Assembly: GCF_000715075.1 (NCBI RefSeq)
Contig: NC_134089.1
Coordinates: 109,561,157-109,625,156, forward strand
DNA from: Nicotiana tabacum
Lineage: Eukaryota > Streptophyta > Magnoliopsida > Solanales > Solanaceae
Reading direction: 5' to 3'
DNA: 64,000 bases
The translations under genes and the position numbers were made by a program. The notes under the pieces were generated by a model. The model saw only the letters and a list, made by a program, of their open reading frames with translations. It was not told the DNA's origin and did not search any database. Below are positions 1 through 11,940 of the stretch, piece after piece (position 1 is the first letter of the stretch; each line of letters begins with the position of its first letter).

Positions 1-560
1 ATAGGTAGTACACATAGGAATGAAGTGCACGGACTTGGTCAGCCGATCCACAATCACCCAAATAGCATCGAACTTCTTTAAAGTCTGTGGGAGCCCAAAT
101 ACAAAGTCCATGGTGATCCGCTCCCACTTCCACTCTAGAATGTCCATCTGCTAAAGCAAGCCACCCAGTCTCTGATGCTCATATTTCACCTACTGACAAT
201 TGAGACACCGAGCTAAAAATCCCAGAATGTCCTTCTTCATTCTCCTCCACCAATAATGTTGTCTCAGATCCTGATACATCTTGCGGCACCCGAATGAATG
301 GAATACCGCGAGCTATGGGCCTCCTCTAGAATCAACTCCCGAAGCCCATCCACATTGGGCACACATATCCGTCCCTGCATCCTCGATACTCTGTCATCAC
401 CAATAGTCACATCTCTGGCATCATCCTGCTGACCGCTGTCCTTTAGAACAAGAAAATAAGGATCATCATACTGGCACTCTCTGATGCGTTAAAATAAGGA
501 AGACTGAGAAATCACACAAGCCAATATCTGACCGGGCTCCCAAATATCAAACCTCACGAA
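1..560 (-). pseudogene. E1 integrase (partial, decayed)
   Basis: The minus strand encodes, over several frames, the region between RNase H and integrase, the integrase zinc-binding segment (HSSRYSIH, then a CxxC-like stretch) and the start of the catalytic core with the first aspartate region. It closely parallels E2 integrase at 11377-11950. Integrase would insert element cDNA into chromosomal DNA. Several in-frame stops are present, and the catalytic core after the first aspartate is lost off the left edge. Confidence 0.75.
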
Positions 561-699
561 TCGATTGGCCAAGGCCTGAACATCTACTGCAAGAGGTCTC
601 TCCCCAACTGGAATATACGCCAAACTCCTTATACTCACCGCCTTCCTACTCAAGGAATCGGCCACCACATTAGCCTACCCCGGATGGTACAAGATAGTG

Positions 700-1998
700 A
701 TATCATAGTCTTTTAGCAGCTCCATCTATCTCCGCTGCCTCAAATTGAGATCCTTCTGCTTGAACAAGTGCGAGAGGCTATGATGATCAGTATACACCTC
801 ACAAGACACACCATATAAATAATACCTCCAAATATTCAACGCGTGAACAATGGCAGCCAACTCAAGATCATGAACGGGGTAGTTCTTCTCCTGGGGCTTC
901 AACTGGCGAGAAGCATTAGCAATAACTCTACCCTCCTGCATCAACACACGCCCAATACCAACTCTTAAAGTATCACAATATATGGTATATGAACCCAAAG
1001 TTGATGGCAAAACTAACAATTAAGGGTGATGCGATAGATGAAAATCCCTTAACAAACCGGCGGTAATAACCCGCCCAACCAAGAAAGCTGCAAATCTCTG
1101 TGGCTGAGGACGGTCTGGGCCAACTCTGAACCGCCTCTATCTTCTTTGGATCAACTTGAATACCCTCACTGGACACCACGTGTCCCAAGAAAGCCATTGA
1201 ACTGAGCCAAAACTCACACTTGGAGAACTTTGCATACAACTCCCTCAATCTCTGCAACACAACTCTCAAATGCTCCGCGTGCTCCTCCTGACTATGCAAA
1301 TACACTAGAATATCATCTATGAAAACTATGACAAACGAGTCGAGATATGGCCGAAACACGTTGTTCATCAAATGCATGAACGTTGCTGGGGAATTGGTTA
1401 GCCCAAAAAATATCACAAGGAACTCATAATGACCATATCGGGCCCTGAAAGCTATCTTAAGAATATTCGAGTCCCTGATCTCCAACTGGTGGTAAACTGA
1501 ACGGAGATCAATCTTAGAGAACACTCTCGCTCCCTAAAGCTGGTCAAACAAATCATTGATACGAGACAAATGATACTTGTTCTTGATTGTTACTTTGTTT
1601 AACTGTTTGTAATTAATGCACATCCTCATCGTGCCAACCTTCTTATTCACAAATAGAACTGGCGTACCCCAAGGCGACACACTAAGCCGAATAAACCCTT
1701 ATCAAGGAGTTCCTAAAGCTGCTCCTTCAACTCTTTCAACTTCGTCGGTGCCATACGATACGGTGGAATAGAAATGGGCTAAGTGCCCGGTACCAGATCA
1801 CTACCAAAATCAATATCCCTGTCCAGTGGCATACCCGACAAGTCTACGGGAAAAACATCGGGAAAATCCCTCATAACAGGAACATAATCAATATTGGGAG
1901 TCTCAACACCGACATCCCTCACAAAGGCTGTAAGACAGTGACGTTGGCTATGCCAGGTGTGCCACGGATTGAGTGACGAGGTTCTACTGATTTTGTCC
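700..1998 (-). pseudogene. E1 reverse transcriptase and RNase H (broken)
   Basis: Reading right to left: the linker with FPDVFP and DIDF (1779-1998), the RT N-terminus with a [18 protein letters not shown] motif (about 1590-1640), the catalytic FIDDIL motif (about 1315) and RT palm/thumb to about 1030. RNase H follows with YCDT, DLELAA and YTDHHS (726-1019). RT and RNase H are in different frames, and compared with E2 the joining segment of about 100 bp, which should hold the start of the tether/RNase H, is missing near 1010-1030. That deletion plus stops around 1700 make it inactive. It would have copied element RNA into cDNA in the capsid-like particle. Confidence 0.85.
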
Positions 1999-2480
1999 CT
2001 AGTAGGGTGATTTAGCATGACACGAAGATAGCCAATCCATGCCCAATATCACATTAAAGTCCATCATACACAACAACAATAGGTCCGCTTGGGTCTCCAG
2101 ACCCCCAATAGCCACCACATATGACTGGTATACACGTTCTACAACTATAGTATCGTCCAACGAAGTAGATACACGAACAGATGAAACAAGAGACTCACGG
2201 GGCGTATCCAGATAACAAGTAAAGTATGATGATACATATGCAAAAGTGGAACCAGGATCAAATAATTTAGAGGCATCTCTGCGGTAGACTAAGACAATAC
2301 CTGTAATCACAGCATCTAAAGCAATATCCTCTGGTCTAGCTGGGAGTGCATAGAAACGGGCCTGTCCACCACTTGATCGACCTCCCCCTCTAGGAAGACC
2401 CCTAGCTGACTGACCCCCACCTCTAGCTGCCTGAGCAGGTGGTGAAGTAACTGGAGCCAAAGTCGAGGGCTGACCCCTCT
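1999..2480 (-). pseudogene. E1 aspartic protease region
   Basis: An open stretch in the gag frame contains a Gly/Arg-rich linker, then a retropepsin active-site motif LFDPGSTFAYVSSYF (about 2230-2275) and the downstream GMDWL motif typical of Ty3/gypsy proteases (about 2025-2040). The Asp-Pro-Gly-Ser form of the active site matches chromovirus proteases. The enzyme would cleave Gag-Pol. The open frame continues from the gag zinc-knuckle region, as expected for a single polyprotein; it ends soon after GMDWL, where the RT linker is in another frame. Confidence 0.8.
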
Positions 2481-3849
2481 GCTGAGACGGACACTCAAGA
2501 AGATGAGGACACTGCCTCCTCATATGCCCAAACTCTCCATACTCGTAATAACTCCTCGGTGCTGGAGACGGGGACTAAAGGGAACCCTTAGCACTAGGTT
2601 GACTAGTAGATGCACCTGGCATAGAAGAGCCCTGAACTGATGGAGCACGGGACCAACTCTGGGTTGGAAGGACACTGAGTGATGAATGGCCCAAATGAGA
2701 ACTATGAGAACCATGACCCAACGATGCCCCATAATAACCTGGGCAAGCTGACTGAGGATGCCTAAATGGACGACCTCTACCGTGCTGAAACTGACCCCTC
2801 GAAGGCGCACTAACAAAGCTACCAGATCCTTGAGGACTCTTGGCCTCCCTCTCCTCTCGCTCCCGGTGATGAACTGACTTAATCTCACGGGAAATGTCAA
2901 CAACCTCCTCAAAAGTAGCACCTGAAACCTTATCCTTAGTCATGAGAATCTGAAGCTGATATGTGAGGCCATCAACGAACCTCCTGATCGTCTCTCGATC
3001 TGTGGGAACCAACCAGACTGCATGATAAGCTAACTCAGAGAACCACATCTCATACTGTGTCACAGTCATATCTCCTTGATACAGCTGCTCGAACTGCTTG
3101 CGCAACTCCTCTCTGTGAGACTGTGTCACATACTTCTCCAGAAAATGAATGGAGAACTGCTGCCAGGTGAGGGGCGCTGCACCAATAGGCCTACGCCTCT
3201 CATAAGCCTCCCACCAAGTAAAGCCAGCTCCCGAAAATTGAAAAGTAGTAAATGCTACACCACTGGTCTCCAGAATACCCGTTGTATAAAGAATCCTTTG
3301 ACACTTGTCCAAGAAACCCTTGGCATCCTTGCCCTCCGTACCACTGAAAGTCGGAGGCTGAAGTCTACCAAACTCTCCTATCGACGTTGCTCGTCGTCAG
3401 GCATGACTGGTACCACATACTCCTGAGTTGGTGCAACCGGCTGGGCTGGAGGTGCCCCCAGTGTCTGATGTCCCTGCACAACCTACTCAGGTGTGCGAGC
3501 AACGGAGGTCTGAGTACCTCCCCCGGCCTGAGAAGTATTTGCGGCCGTAGTAACTGAGATCGCCTGAGCCAAACCAGTGCACACTGATAGAATCTGGGCT
3601 AGAGCCTCCTGAAAGGCCTGTAATCACAATAGGCACAGCCAGTTCCTGAGCTGGTGCTGCTGGAGCATCCGCAACTAGGACCTGATCCTGAATTGGGGCG
3701 GCTGGTGGATTTATAGGTGCTGTCATAGCTATTGTGCGAGCTATACCCCTGCCCCTATCACGGCCTTGACCGTGTCCTCGGCCTCTAGTGGCCCTAACTG
3801 GTGGTACTAGTGGTCGTATATCCTGACCGGTAGCACATGTCCTCACCAT
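2481..3849 (-). pseudogene. E1 gag (broken)
   Basis: The likely start is the Met of MVRTCATGQDIRP at 3849, about 185 bp downstream (in element order) of the primer site. A low-complexity Gly/Arg/Pro N-terminus (to about 3490) is followed after a frameshift by a retrotransposon gag core (2575-3312) with FTWWEAYER and MTVTQYEMWFSELA. A stretch with Pro/Ser/Gly precedes the expected zinc knuckle near 2485-2535. The knuckle reads YYEYGEFGHMRRQC, so the first two Cys of the CCHC motif have become Tyr (TGT to TAT). Stops lie near 3380 and 2578. Gag would form the particle and bind element RNA. Confidence 0.85.
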
Positions 3850-4034
3850 CTGTGAGAGAATAGAAAAACAGAAGTTTAGTACGAGAATTAATAGATTCGC
3901 ACGACAGGAATTCAAGAATGAGAAGCTTTTCCTAAAGGTTCTGCAGCCTCCCGAGGATAGATACAAACGTCTTTGTACCGATCCGTGAGACTCTACTAAA
4001 CCGGCTCATGACTCGCGAGATCTATGTAACCTAG

Positions 4035-4046
4035 GCTCTGATACCA
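4035..4046 (-). other. E1 primer binding site (tRNA-iMet)
   Basis: On the minus strand this reads TGGTATCAGAGC, the standard plant retrotransposon primer site complementary to the 3' end of initiator tRNA-Met. It starts four bases inside the 3' end of the LTR (TGTAACA at 4050). Confidence 0.95.
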
Positions 4047-4847
4047 ACTTGTTACAACCCCAAATACCCCGGTCGTGATGGCGCCTATCACAATACTAGG
4101 CAATCCAACCCAACAAGCAACCACAATGAATTCTTTTTAAAAAACCATTTTCTAAAACTGATTAAGTCTCTAATTTTCATAAGAAATATATAAACCAGTG
4201 AAATGTACGGAAAACAGTACAAAAATATACCAGCACAACCCAACAATCCGGTGTCACAAGTCAAGAGCCTCTAAATACAACCCAATCTGACTGACTGATA
4301 CATAATAAGTCTAAAAATGCAGAAAACTAAGATAGGAAGGAGGAAAGCAGGGATGCGGATGCCGTGCAGCTACCTTACAATCTCTAGTAAGCTCTGATGA
4401 TGCTGGGGACCCTCACTCTGCCGCTCGGGCACCTGGATCTGCACACAAGGTGCAGGGAGTAGCGTGAGTACGACAACTCAGTAAGTAACTAAAGTAAATA
4501 TTGTCTGAGTGCAGTAACGAGTAGTCAAAACTCTTATATATTTATATAAGGGTATTCAACAAAATATCAGGTCAAACTCAACAATTAAAAGCTAGTTACT
4601 TCATAAAACTTCAGTTTTAATTGAAATACTTTGAAATCATTTACTCAGCAGTTTTCAACAGAGGCTCATTATAAAAGAAGAGTAAAATCAGCAAAAATGT
4701 CATAAATGGGCCCCTCGGGCAAGGTATCACTCATAAATATAGCCACTCTAGCAAGCCTCTTAGTCACTCGTGACTCAGCTCTCGTCACACAATACTTACA
4801 CTCAGCACTCTGGCTCGATAATATCTCATAATAGTAATAATCATAAT

Positions 4848-5085
4848 AAATAATGCGGCGTGCAGCCCGATCCATAGTTTATAGTTGACTACGCTCTCTA
4901 GGGGTGTATAGACTTAGGAGGGGCTCCTACATCCCAAACATCATATCGCTGCGACGCGCAGCCCGATCCAATATATATCGCTGCTGCATGTATCCCGATC
5001 CATATAAGTATCGCTGCGGCGCGCAACCCGATCCATAATATATACATATAATGTTGCTGCGTCGTGCAACATCCATAACATATAT
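4848..5085 (-). repeat. E1-family LTR tandem repeats (GCAGCCCGATCC units)
   Basis: About five irregular units of roughly 32-38 bp (one longer gap) share a core GCTGCGGCGYGCAGCCCGATCC followed by AT-rich TATATA sequence. A similar but differently spaced set lies at 54220-54420 in the related LTR, so the array is a family feature with variable copy arrangement. Confidence 0.7.
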
Positions 5086-6104
5086 ATAATCCTCACCATT
5101 AGGTCCTCAACCTCTCTCAGTCATTAACCTCACAGCCACTCGGGCATAACAGTGGAAATCAGGGTCCTCAGCCTAAACAGTTTTCACATTTTTAGAAGTA
5201 GAGTGATAAAAACCAGATTTAAATAATAAACAGGTAAACCATGACTGAGGATATGCTTTCAAAACAAATAGAGTGAGAAAAATAGTAAAAATTCCCCTAC
5301 GGGTCTAAACAGGTCGGCACAAGGCTGCAAACATGGCATACAACCTAAAATATAGTATCAATCTCTAAAATACGGGATATCATAAGATTTCAAATAAAAA
5401 TACACGGCTTAATAGTCTCTATGGGACAGACCAAGTCACAATCCCTACCGGTGTATGCCCACACTCTCATCACCTAGCTTGTGTGTTACCTCATTTATCA
5501 AAACAATGCGAAATACCGGGGTCTTATACCCTCAGGTCCAGATTTATAATGGTTACTTACCTCAAACCGGATGAAATACTACTCCGCGATGCATTTGCCT
5601 CTCGCCTCGGCCTCAACTCGTGTCGAATATACCCAAAATCAGAATTATAATATTAGAATATCTAAGAAAACAAAGCCCATGCAAAAATAATCAAATTACA
5701 TCAAAAATCCCGAAATTGGTTCAACCCGATCCCCGGGCCCACGTCTCAAAATTCGATAAAAATCACATCAACGGAATCCTTATCATCCTACGAGTTCATA
5801 CATACCAAGAATACCAAAATCCGACCACAAATGGACCATCAAATCCATAGATTAAGGTCTCTAATTTCATAGCCCTAACTCCCCAATTTTAGGCTTTAAA
5901 TCCTCCAAATTTCATGTTTAATTAGATAAAAATCACAATACGATCGAGTATTAAGTCCATAATTCTTACCTCCAAGAAGTTCTCTTTGATTCCCTCTTCA
6001 ATCTCCCTCAAGAAGCTCCAAAACCGAGTAAAAAATAGTGAACTTAGTCCAAAAACTGCGAAAATGGCCTTTTAAAACATTCTGCCCGGCTATTTAATTT
6101 AATT

Positions 6105-6335
6105 AATTGCGATCACGGGAAGTTCGTCGCTATCGCGAAGCACAAACTCCGCTGGCCCAATTTTTACCCTACGCGATCGCGGATATACCCACGCGTCTGC
6201 GATTCATCACCTGCACAACGAATGTGATCGCGACTCCAGATACGCGAACGTGAAGAACAACCCGGAGTTCCCCCTACCAAAGCTTTACGCGATCGCGATC
6301 CTCCTCATGCGATCGCGAAGAAGGAAAACCTGCAA
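6105..6335 (-). promoter_or_regulatory. CpG-rich GCGATCGC array in U3 of E1 LTR
   Basis: In an otherwise AT-rich LTR this stretch contains repeated GCGATCGCG-type palindromes and near matches (for example CGCGATCGCGG near 6170, GCGATCGCGATCC near 6290, GCGATCGCGAAG near 6310). In element orientation the array lies just upstream of the AT-rich segment at 6060-6110 where a promoter is expected. Function is unknown; position suggests a regulatory array. Confidence 0.5.
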
Positions 6336-7015
6336 TAGAACTGAAGCCAAAATCTACAACTTTTCAACATGCAATTTGATCTGTTTTACTACCCGAAACT
6401 CACCCGAGGCCCTCGGGACCTCAACCAAACATGCCAACACATCCCATAACCTCATTTAAACTTGTTCCAACCCTCGGAATGCTCAAAACACCAAAATCAC
6501 ATCGGATTCAAGCCTAAGACTTCCAAAAATCCAAATTCCTCTTTCGATCAAAAAGTCTATCAAACCTCGTCCGAATGACCTGAAATTTTGCACACACATC
6601 ACAAATGACACAACAGACCTACTCCAACTTCCGAAATTCCATTCCGACCTCTGTATAAAAATCTTACCTATCAACCAGAAAATGCCAAAATTCTAATTTC
6701 GCCAATTCAAGCCTAAATCTACTCCGGACCTCCAAAATACATTCCGATCATGCTCCTAAGTCTCAAATCATCTCCCGTAGCTATCCGAACCATCAGAATT
6801 CACATCCGAGCCTTTCTTCACATAAGTCAACATCCGGTTGACCTTTCCAACTTAAGCCTACTCAAAAGAGACTAAGTGTCTTAAACCTTACCAAAACCTC
6901 TCCAAACCCGAACCAACCAACCCGATAACACATAATACAGCTGAACAAGGCAATAAGAAGTAGAAATGGGGGAAACAGAGTGGTAACTCATGAAATGACC
7001 GGCCGGTTCGTTACA

Positions 7016-7663
7016 ACCTAAGTCATTCCATATATGTTTTATGTTAGAACATTGTAAAAAGATATGATTAATAGTTTTTGTCTCTGTGTGACATATTTGA
7101 CATTGGTTGTCTAATGTGATTATTATATGATGTAGGTATTTTTTTATTGGTAATCTGTTATGCATTATAAGCCAAAGGAATGTTTTTATTTTGGGTGGCA
7201 TTTGAATCTTCCAAATCCAATTATAAAGGGTTATGTGTTCTTCTAAGTTTAAATCATGTTGTAGTAATTGTGAATACATTGATTTGACAGTAAATTTTCC
7301 ATTGTTGGATAGTCCCCAATAGATATTGTCCACTTTGCTTGTGTAGATAGGAACATTGATCCTATTGAATTTATTTTTAAGAATATTTATAATATGAAAA
7401 GGTATTTCTGCCCATTTTCAATTATTTTGATCTCTGTAAGTGTTAATAGTTCTCGTAGCATGTTGTAAAGTTATAGGACCATGTACTAAGGATCTAAGTA
7501 TGGTGTTTGGATCAATCCATGCCTCCGTTCAGAAAATTATTTTTGAATTTGTACCTACTTTCCATTGAATGCCATTTTGACATTTTTCCCAGCCTAACAT
7601 AATATTGTTCCAAATATGAGAGGAATTATGTATTGTACGTGTGTTTTTATATTTATGAATAAG
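7016..7663 (-). pseudogene. LINE, 3' part (zf-RVT region)
   Basis: The minus strand encodes the C-terminal part of a plant LINE polyprotein. It includes a WKVG-type segment before 7480, then GKFTVKSMYSQL and a reverse-transcriptase zinc-binding (zf-RVT) domain with WKIQMPPKIKTFLW, NRLPIKKYL and a CxxC...H...C finger (CQICHTETKTINHIFLQC, about 7055-7110). One internal stop is near 7535. The reading is cut at 7016 by the E1 LTR and at 7663 by the E2 LTR. Its reading frame continues that of the LINE fragment at 56595-58736, with the shared 5 bp CTTAT as target duplication (7659-7663 here). Confidence 0.9.
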
Positions 7664-8332
7664 TGTCATGACCCCAGTTCTCCCTCCGTGAACTATCGTG
7701 ATGGTACCCAGTCTCTACGCCTAGGTAAGTCTAACAATTGCAGAAAACAGGGAAAACAACAGATAAAACAAATAAAAACTTACAGAATAAACATAGTGAA
7801 GGTTTAAAGATGCCGCTCGACATATACAATATAACTCCCAAACTGAACAACTTCCCAAAACCCGGAAACTCGTGAAATCACAAGCTATTGAATAACTACA
7901 AGTGTCTAACTCTGGAATGTCTAAACAAAGTAAATACAGAAGGGCTAATACTATATGAGAGAATGAAAAGGGACTCCTCGATCTGCGGACACGACAGATA
8001 TACCTCAAAGTCTCTGGAGAATCGCCTCGCCTCAAGGGTAGTAGGGCTGAGTCGAAGTACCTGGATCTGCACATGAAAAACATGCGCAAAAAGGGCATGA
8101 GTACACCACAGCGGTACTCAGTAAGTGCCAAACCTAACCTCGGTTGGGTAGTGACGAGGAAAGTCAGGGCCTACTGAGTTTAGATGAAAAACAAGGTATA
8201 AAAGTATAGAATAAGGCGGAATAATTAAGTGAAACCAGAAAGAAGTAACACAAGATAGTAAGAACAACAACAACTATAACAACGACAAAAATAATTACAA
8301 AAGGAATATAGCTCAACACAGATGTAACAACC

Positions 8333-8612
8333 GGGGATCTCCCAGGATACCGTCCTGTAGTCCCAAATATAAATATCCAGTGGATCTCCCGGGTGATATC
8401 CCGTAGTCCAACTCATAGTGTGTGGGGATCTCCCGGAATACCGATCCGTAGTCCCAAATATAAATACCCAGTACTGGGGGAATCTACCGGATGCAGTCCC
8501 GTAGTTCCAATATAAAAGTGCAGGGGTATCTCCAGGAATACAAATCCGTAGTCCCAAAGTAAATATGCAGGGGATGTCCCGGGATACCGCCCCATAGTCC
8601 CAAATATAAACA
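8333..8612 (-). repeat. E2-family LTR tandem repeats (GGGATCTCCCGG units)
   Basis: Six irregular units of about 45-54 bp share GGGATCTCCCGGnATACCG followed by CCGTAGTCCCAAATATAAATA. Each unit contains a short palindrome around ATCTCCCGGGAT. The other LTR of this element has the matching array at about 60520-60800. Open frames across them translate to repeats of IWDYG/GTTDRY-type peptides and are not genes. Confidence 0.8.
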
Positions 8613-9457
8613 TACAACTACAACATGAGGAATACTCAATTCAATTCAAATTTCATATCAAGGTAAAACAAATATTTCTAACCTAGCATGCTGCACATAA
8701 TTCAAATAAGGCAGTTTGAGAAAGTAAAGCAATTAAGTCAATTAGACATGCTTCCCTAAGCTAACAATAGGCTTAAATTGTAAGTAGTATAAATAGGAAA
8801 GAGAGCACAATTATAGTTATTTAGTGAAAACAAGATTTTCAACAACAAGCATAAGTACGCACTCGTCACCTCACGTACAAGGCATTTCAAATATCAACAA
8901 TACCAAGTCCTAAGGGGAGTTCCCCCACACAAGGTTAGGCATGCCACTTACCTCGAACAAGCTCAATCAACTCGAAACCATGTTCTTACCACGAGTATCC
9001 GACTCCAAATGGCCCAAATCTATTTAAAGTAATTGCATAATGTAAATATAACTTCAAGTAACTAATTCAACTAATTAATTCTAAGCTAATACGCGAAATT
9101 AGGAAAAATGACCAAAAAGTCATGCGGGACCACATCTCAGAATCAGGTAAAATTTACAAATTCGGAATCCTCACACTCTCACGAGTTCAGTCATACCAAA
9201 TGTACCAAAATCGGATCTCAAAGGGTCCCTTAAATCACCACTCAAAACTCTCCAATTAACCAAGCCCTAACCCTCAGTTTACCACTAATTTTCCTTCAAA
9301 TTTCATGCTTACAATGATAAAAATCCTCATAATAACGAGCTTAAGGACCAAAGACTTTACCTCAATGAATCCCTCTGAAAATCTCTCTTGAAAATGCTCC
9401 CCAAAGCTTATTCCCGTTTGAAAAGAGATGAAAAATAGCTCAAATTCGCGAAGGCAT

Positions 9458-9735
9458 CTATTTATATGTTCTGCCCAGCTATACCGCATCTGCGGTCCAA
9501 ATTTCTGCACCTGCGGGACTGCTCTTGCGTATAATCAACCGCTTCTGTAGTTTCCCATTAATCCTCCTTATCTGGACCTGCGCCCTAGGCTCCGCATCTG
9601 CGGGCTCGCAGGTGCGACAAAACTTCAGCATATGCAGTTCCAGCCTTTCTTCCTCGTGGCTGCATTTGCGTCTTTTCTTTCTCTTTTACGGGCTCACACC
9701 TGCGGTCCCCAAGCCACAGGTGCGGTTATGACAGC
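9458..9735 (-). promoter_or_regulatory. E2 3' LTR promoter: TATA box and upstream CpG array
   Basis: The minus strand has ATATAAATAG at 9458-9467. Directly upstream, to about 9735, is a GC-richer array of CTGCGGTCC, GCACCTGCGG, CTGCGGGCTCG and related motifs. The same TATA and array order occurs at 59395-59690 in the partner LTR. A role in transcription is inferred from position. Confidence 0.6.
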
Positions 9736-10402
9736 AAACTCAGCAGCTTCACCTGCAAATTGCCAACTCCAAACTTCCCGTTAACCATCCGAAGGCCCCC
9801 GGGACATCAACCAAAAGCACGAACAAGTCCTATACCACTATCCAAACTTATACAAATCTTCAAAACACCTCAAACAACATCGAATCAACCAATTAACATC
9901 GAATTCAAGCCTAAGAATTTCAAAAACTGTCAAATTACGCTTTCGATCAAAAAGTCTATCAAACCTTGTTCGAATGACCTGAAATTTTGTATACACGCCA
10001 CCTTTAACACTACGGAGCTACTCCAACTTCCGGAATTCCATTCCAACCCCGATATCAAAATCTCACTATCGAACCGAAAACTTCAAAAGTTTAACTTTTG
10101 GTATTTCAAGCCTAATTAAGCTACGGACCTCCAAAACATAATCCGAGCACGCCACTAAGCTTGAATTCACCCAACAGAGCCAACGGAACCAACCGACTTC
10201 CGTTCCGAGGCTGTTTTCACACTGCTCTGACTACGGTCCAAATTCTAAAACTTAAACTCTCGTTTAGGTACTAAGTGCCCCAAAACTCTCCGAAACTCCA
10301 AATAAATCCTCCCGACAACTCAAAAGTGGAAATAAACACTGGAAATGCAGTTAATAGGGGATCAGAGCATTAATTCTTAAAACGACCAATCGGGTCGTTA
10401 CA

Positions 10403-10415
10403 TCCTCCTACACTT
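10403..10415 (-). other. E2 polypurine tract
   Basis: The minus strand reads AAGTGTAGGAGGA directly before the LTR start TGTAACG. This is the expected plus-strand primer site and shows that 7664-10402 is the 3' LTR. Confidence 0.85.
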
Positions 10416-10429
10416 AAACATTCGTTCGT

Positions 10430-11940
10430 CCTCGAACGAGCATAGAGACATACCTAAAGTAGTGAAAAAATGAGGGTAACGGCTGCTCATATCCTGCTCG
10501 GTCTCCCAGGTTGCCTCCTTGACCGGCTAACCCCGCCATGGAACCTTTACTGATGTAATGTTCTTTGACCTCAGCTTTCGAACTTGCCTGTCCAATATCG
10601 TCACTGGCTTCTCAACATAAGATAGATCCTTGTCAAACTGGATTGAACTGAAATCCAACACGTGCTACGGATCACCGTAATACCTCTAGAGCATCGAAAT
10701 ATGAAATACCAGATGGACTCCTGCCAAGCTGGGAGGTAAGGCAAGCTCATAAGCAACCTCCCCAACATGCCGCAATATCTCAAAAGGACCAATTAAACCT
10801 CGGAATCAACTTCCCTTTCTTCCCAAATCTCATAATGCCCTTCACAGGCGAAACCCGAAGCAGAACCCGCTCTCTAACCATATAGCAAACATCACGAACC
10901 TTCCACTCCGCATAACTCTTCTGTGTGGACTGGGCTGTACGGAGTCTATCCTGAATCACCTTAATCTTCTCCAAAGCATCCTAAACCAAGTCTGTGCCCA
11001 ATAATCTAGCCTCACCCGACTCAAACCAACCCACAGGGGATCTACACTGCCTACCATATAAAGCCTCATACGGTGCCATCTGAATGCTGGACTAATAGCT
11101 GTTATTGTAGGCAAACTCTGCCAATGGAAAGAACTAATCCCAAGACCCTCCAAACTCAATCACATATGCACGGAGCATATCCTCAAGAATCTGATTAGTA
11201 CGCTCGGACTGGCTATCTGTCTGAGGGTGAGATGCTGTACTCAACTCCACCTAAGTACCCAACTCATGCTGAACGACCCTCCAGAACTGTGATGTGAACT
11301 GAGTATCTCTATCTGAAATGATGGAAACTGGAATACCATGCAGACGAACAATCTCTCGGATATAATTCTCTGCCAATTACTTTGACGAATAGGTAGTACA
11401 CACAGGATTGAAGTGTGCGAACTTCGTAAGCCGATCCACAATCACCCAAATGGCCTCGAACTTTCTCAAAGTCCGTGGGAGCCCAACTACAAAGTCCATG
11501 GTGATCCGCTCCCACTTCCACCCCGAAATATCTATCTGCTGAGGCAACCCACTCGGCCTCTGGTGCTCATACTTCACCTGCTGACAATTGAGGCACCGAG
11601 CTACAAACCCAACGATATCTTTCTTCATCTGCCTCCATCAATAGTGTTGCCTCAAATCCTGGTACATCTTCGCAACATTCGGATGAATGAAATACCGCGA
11701 ACTATGGGCCTCTTCTAGAATCAACTCTCGAAGCCCATCAACATTAGGTACACAAATCCGATCCTGCATCCTTAATACCCCGTCATCACCAATAGTCACA
11801 TCTCTGGCATCACCATGCAGAACCTTGTCTTTGAGAATAAAAAAATGAGGGTCATCAAGTTGACGCTCTCTGATACGATCCAACAAGGAAGACCGAGAAA
11901 CCATGCAAGAAGGGACCCGACTGGGCTCTAAAAAATCAAA
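10430..11940 (-). pseudogene. E2 integrase with C-terminal chromodomain (broken)
   Basis: In element order: the pre-integrase segment (MRFDFLEPSR at 11946), the zinc-binding HSSRYFIH and CLNCQQVK (about 11600-11720), and a core with the DDE residues in MDFVVGLP (about 11500), ISDRDTQF (about 11310) and [14 protein letters not shown] (about 11190). GPY/F-type sequence follows (LIPRFNWSFEILRHVGEVAY, near 10770), then a chromodomain-like end with ILDRQVRKLRSK and EATWETEQDM (about 10480-10620). Stops occur near 11637, 11378, 11250, 11088, 10980 and 10675. The chromodomain places the element in the chromoviruses, whose integrases are thought to target chromatin marks. Confidence 0.88.

Larger units (their letters stand above)
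1..7015 (-). mobile_element. E1: Ty3/gypsy chromovirus, 5' part (runs off window start)
   Basis: In element order (right to left) it has a 5' LTR (4050-7015), a primer binding site complementary to initiator tRNA-Met, gag, protease, RT, RNase H and integrase, the last cut by the window edge. The domain order protease-RT-RNaseH-integrase is that of Ty3/gypsy, and the close likeness to E2, which has a C-terminal chromodomain, suggests the Tekay/Del chromovirus group. It is inserted in a LINE at 7015/7016; the other target-site copy would lie left of the window. Gag to RT lie mostly in one frame, broken by stops and frameshifts, so the element is dead. Lineage is family knowledge; boundaries are read directly. 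Confidence 0.9.
4050..7015 (-). repeat. E1 5' LTR (2966 bp)
   Basis: The LTR starts TGTAACGAACCGGCCGG at 7015 (minus) and ends TGTAACA at 4050, giving TG...CA ends. The start is fixed by the abrupt switch to LINE coding sequence at 7016 and the end by the primer site. Inside, in element order, are a U3 with a CpG-rich GCGATCGC array (about 6105-6335), a candidate promoter near 6075, repeated 'cccctcgggcaa' blocks, and a small tandem array of GCAGCCCGATCC units (about 4848-5085). The LTR at 53567-56594 is the same family. Confidence 0.9.
7664..10402 (-). repeat. E2 3' LTR (2739 bp)
   Basis: The LTR begins TGTAACGACCCGATTGG at 10402 (minus), immediately after a polypurine tract, and ends GGGGTCATGACA at 7664. 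It is the same family and nearly the same length as the plus-strand LTR at 58737-61460 (2724 bp); by eye they match over almost their full length with scattered differences. It holds a CpG-rich array upstream of a TATA box (ATATAAATAG at 9458-9467) and a run of GGGATCTCCCGG-type repeats (8333-8612). Small open frames inside come from these repeats. Confidence 0.92.

Noticed and set aside
4035..4046. tRNA gene fragment
   Set aside because: The 12-base match is a primer binding site next to an LTR; there is no cloverleaf.
6105..6335. GCGATCGC clusters reminiscent of the cyanobacterial HIP1 word, suggesting foreign DNA
   Set aside because: They lie inside a typical plant LTR, and other families have different CpG words at the same place; nothing else here is bacterial.
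8225..8617. Open frames rich in Trp, Tyr and Gly (also at 60484-60726)
   Set aside because: They arise from the tandem units in the E2 LTRs, on opposite strands in the two copies, with no known domain.
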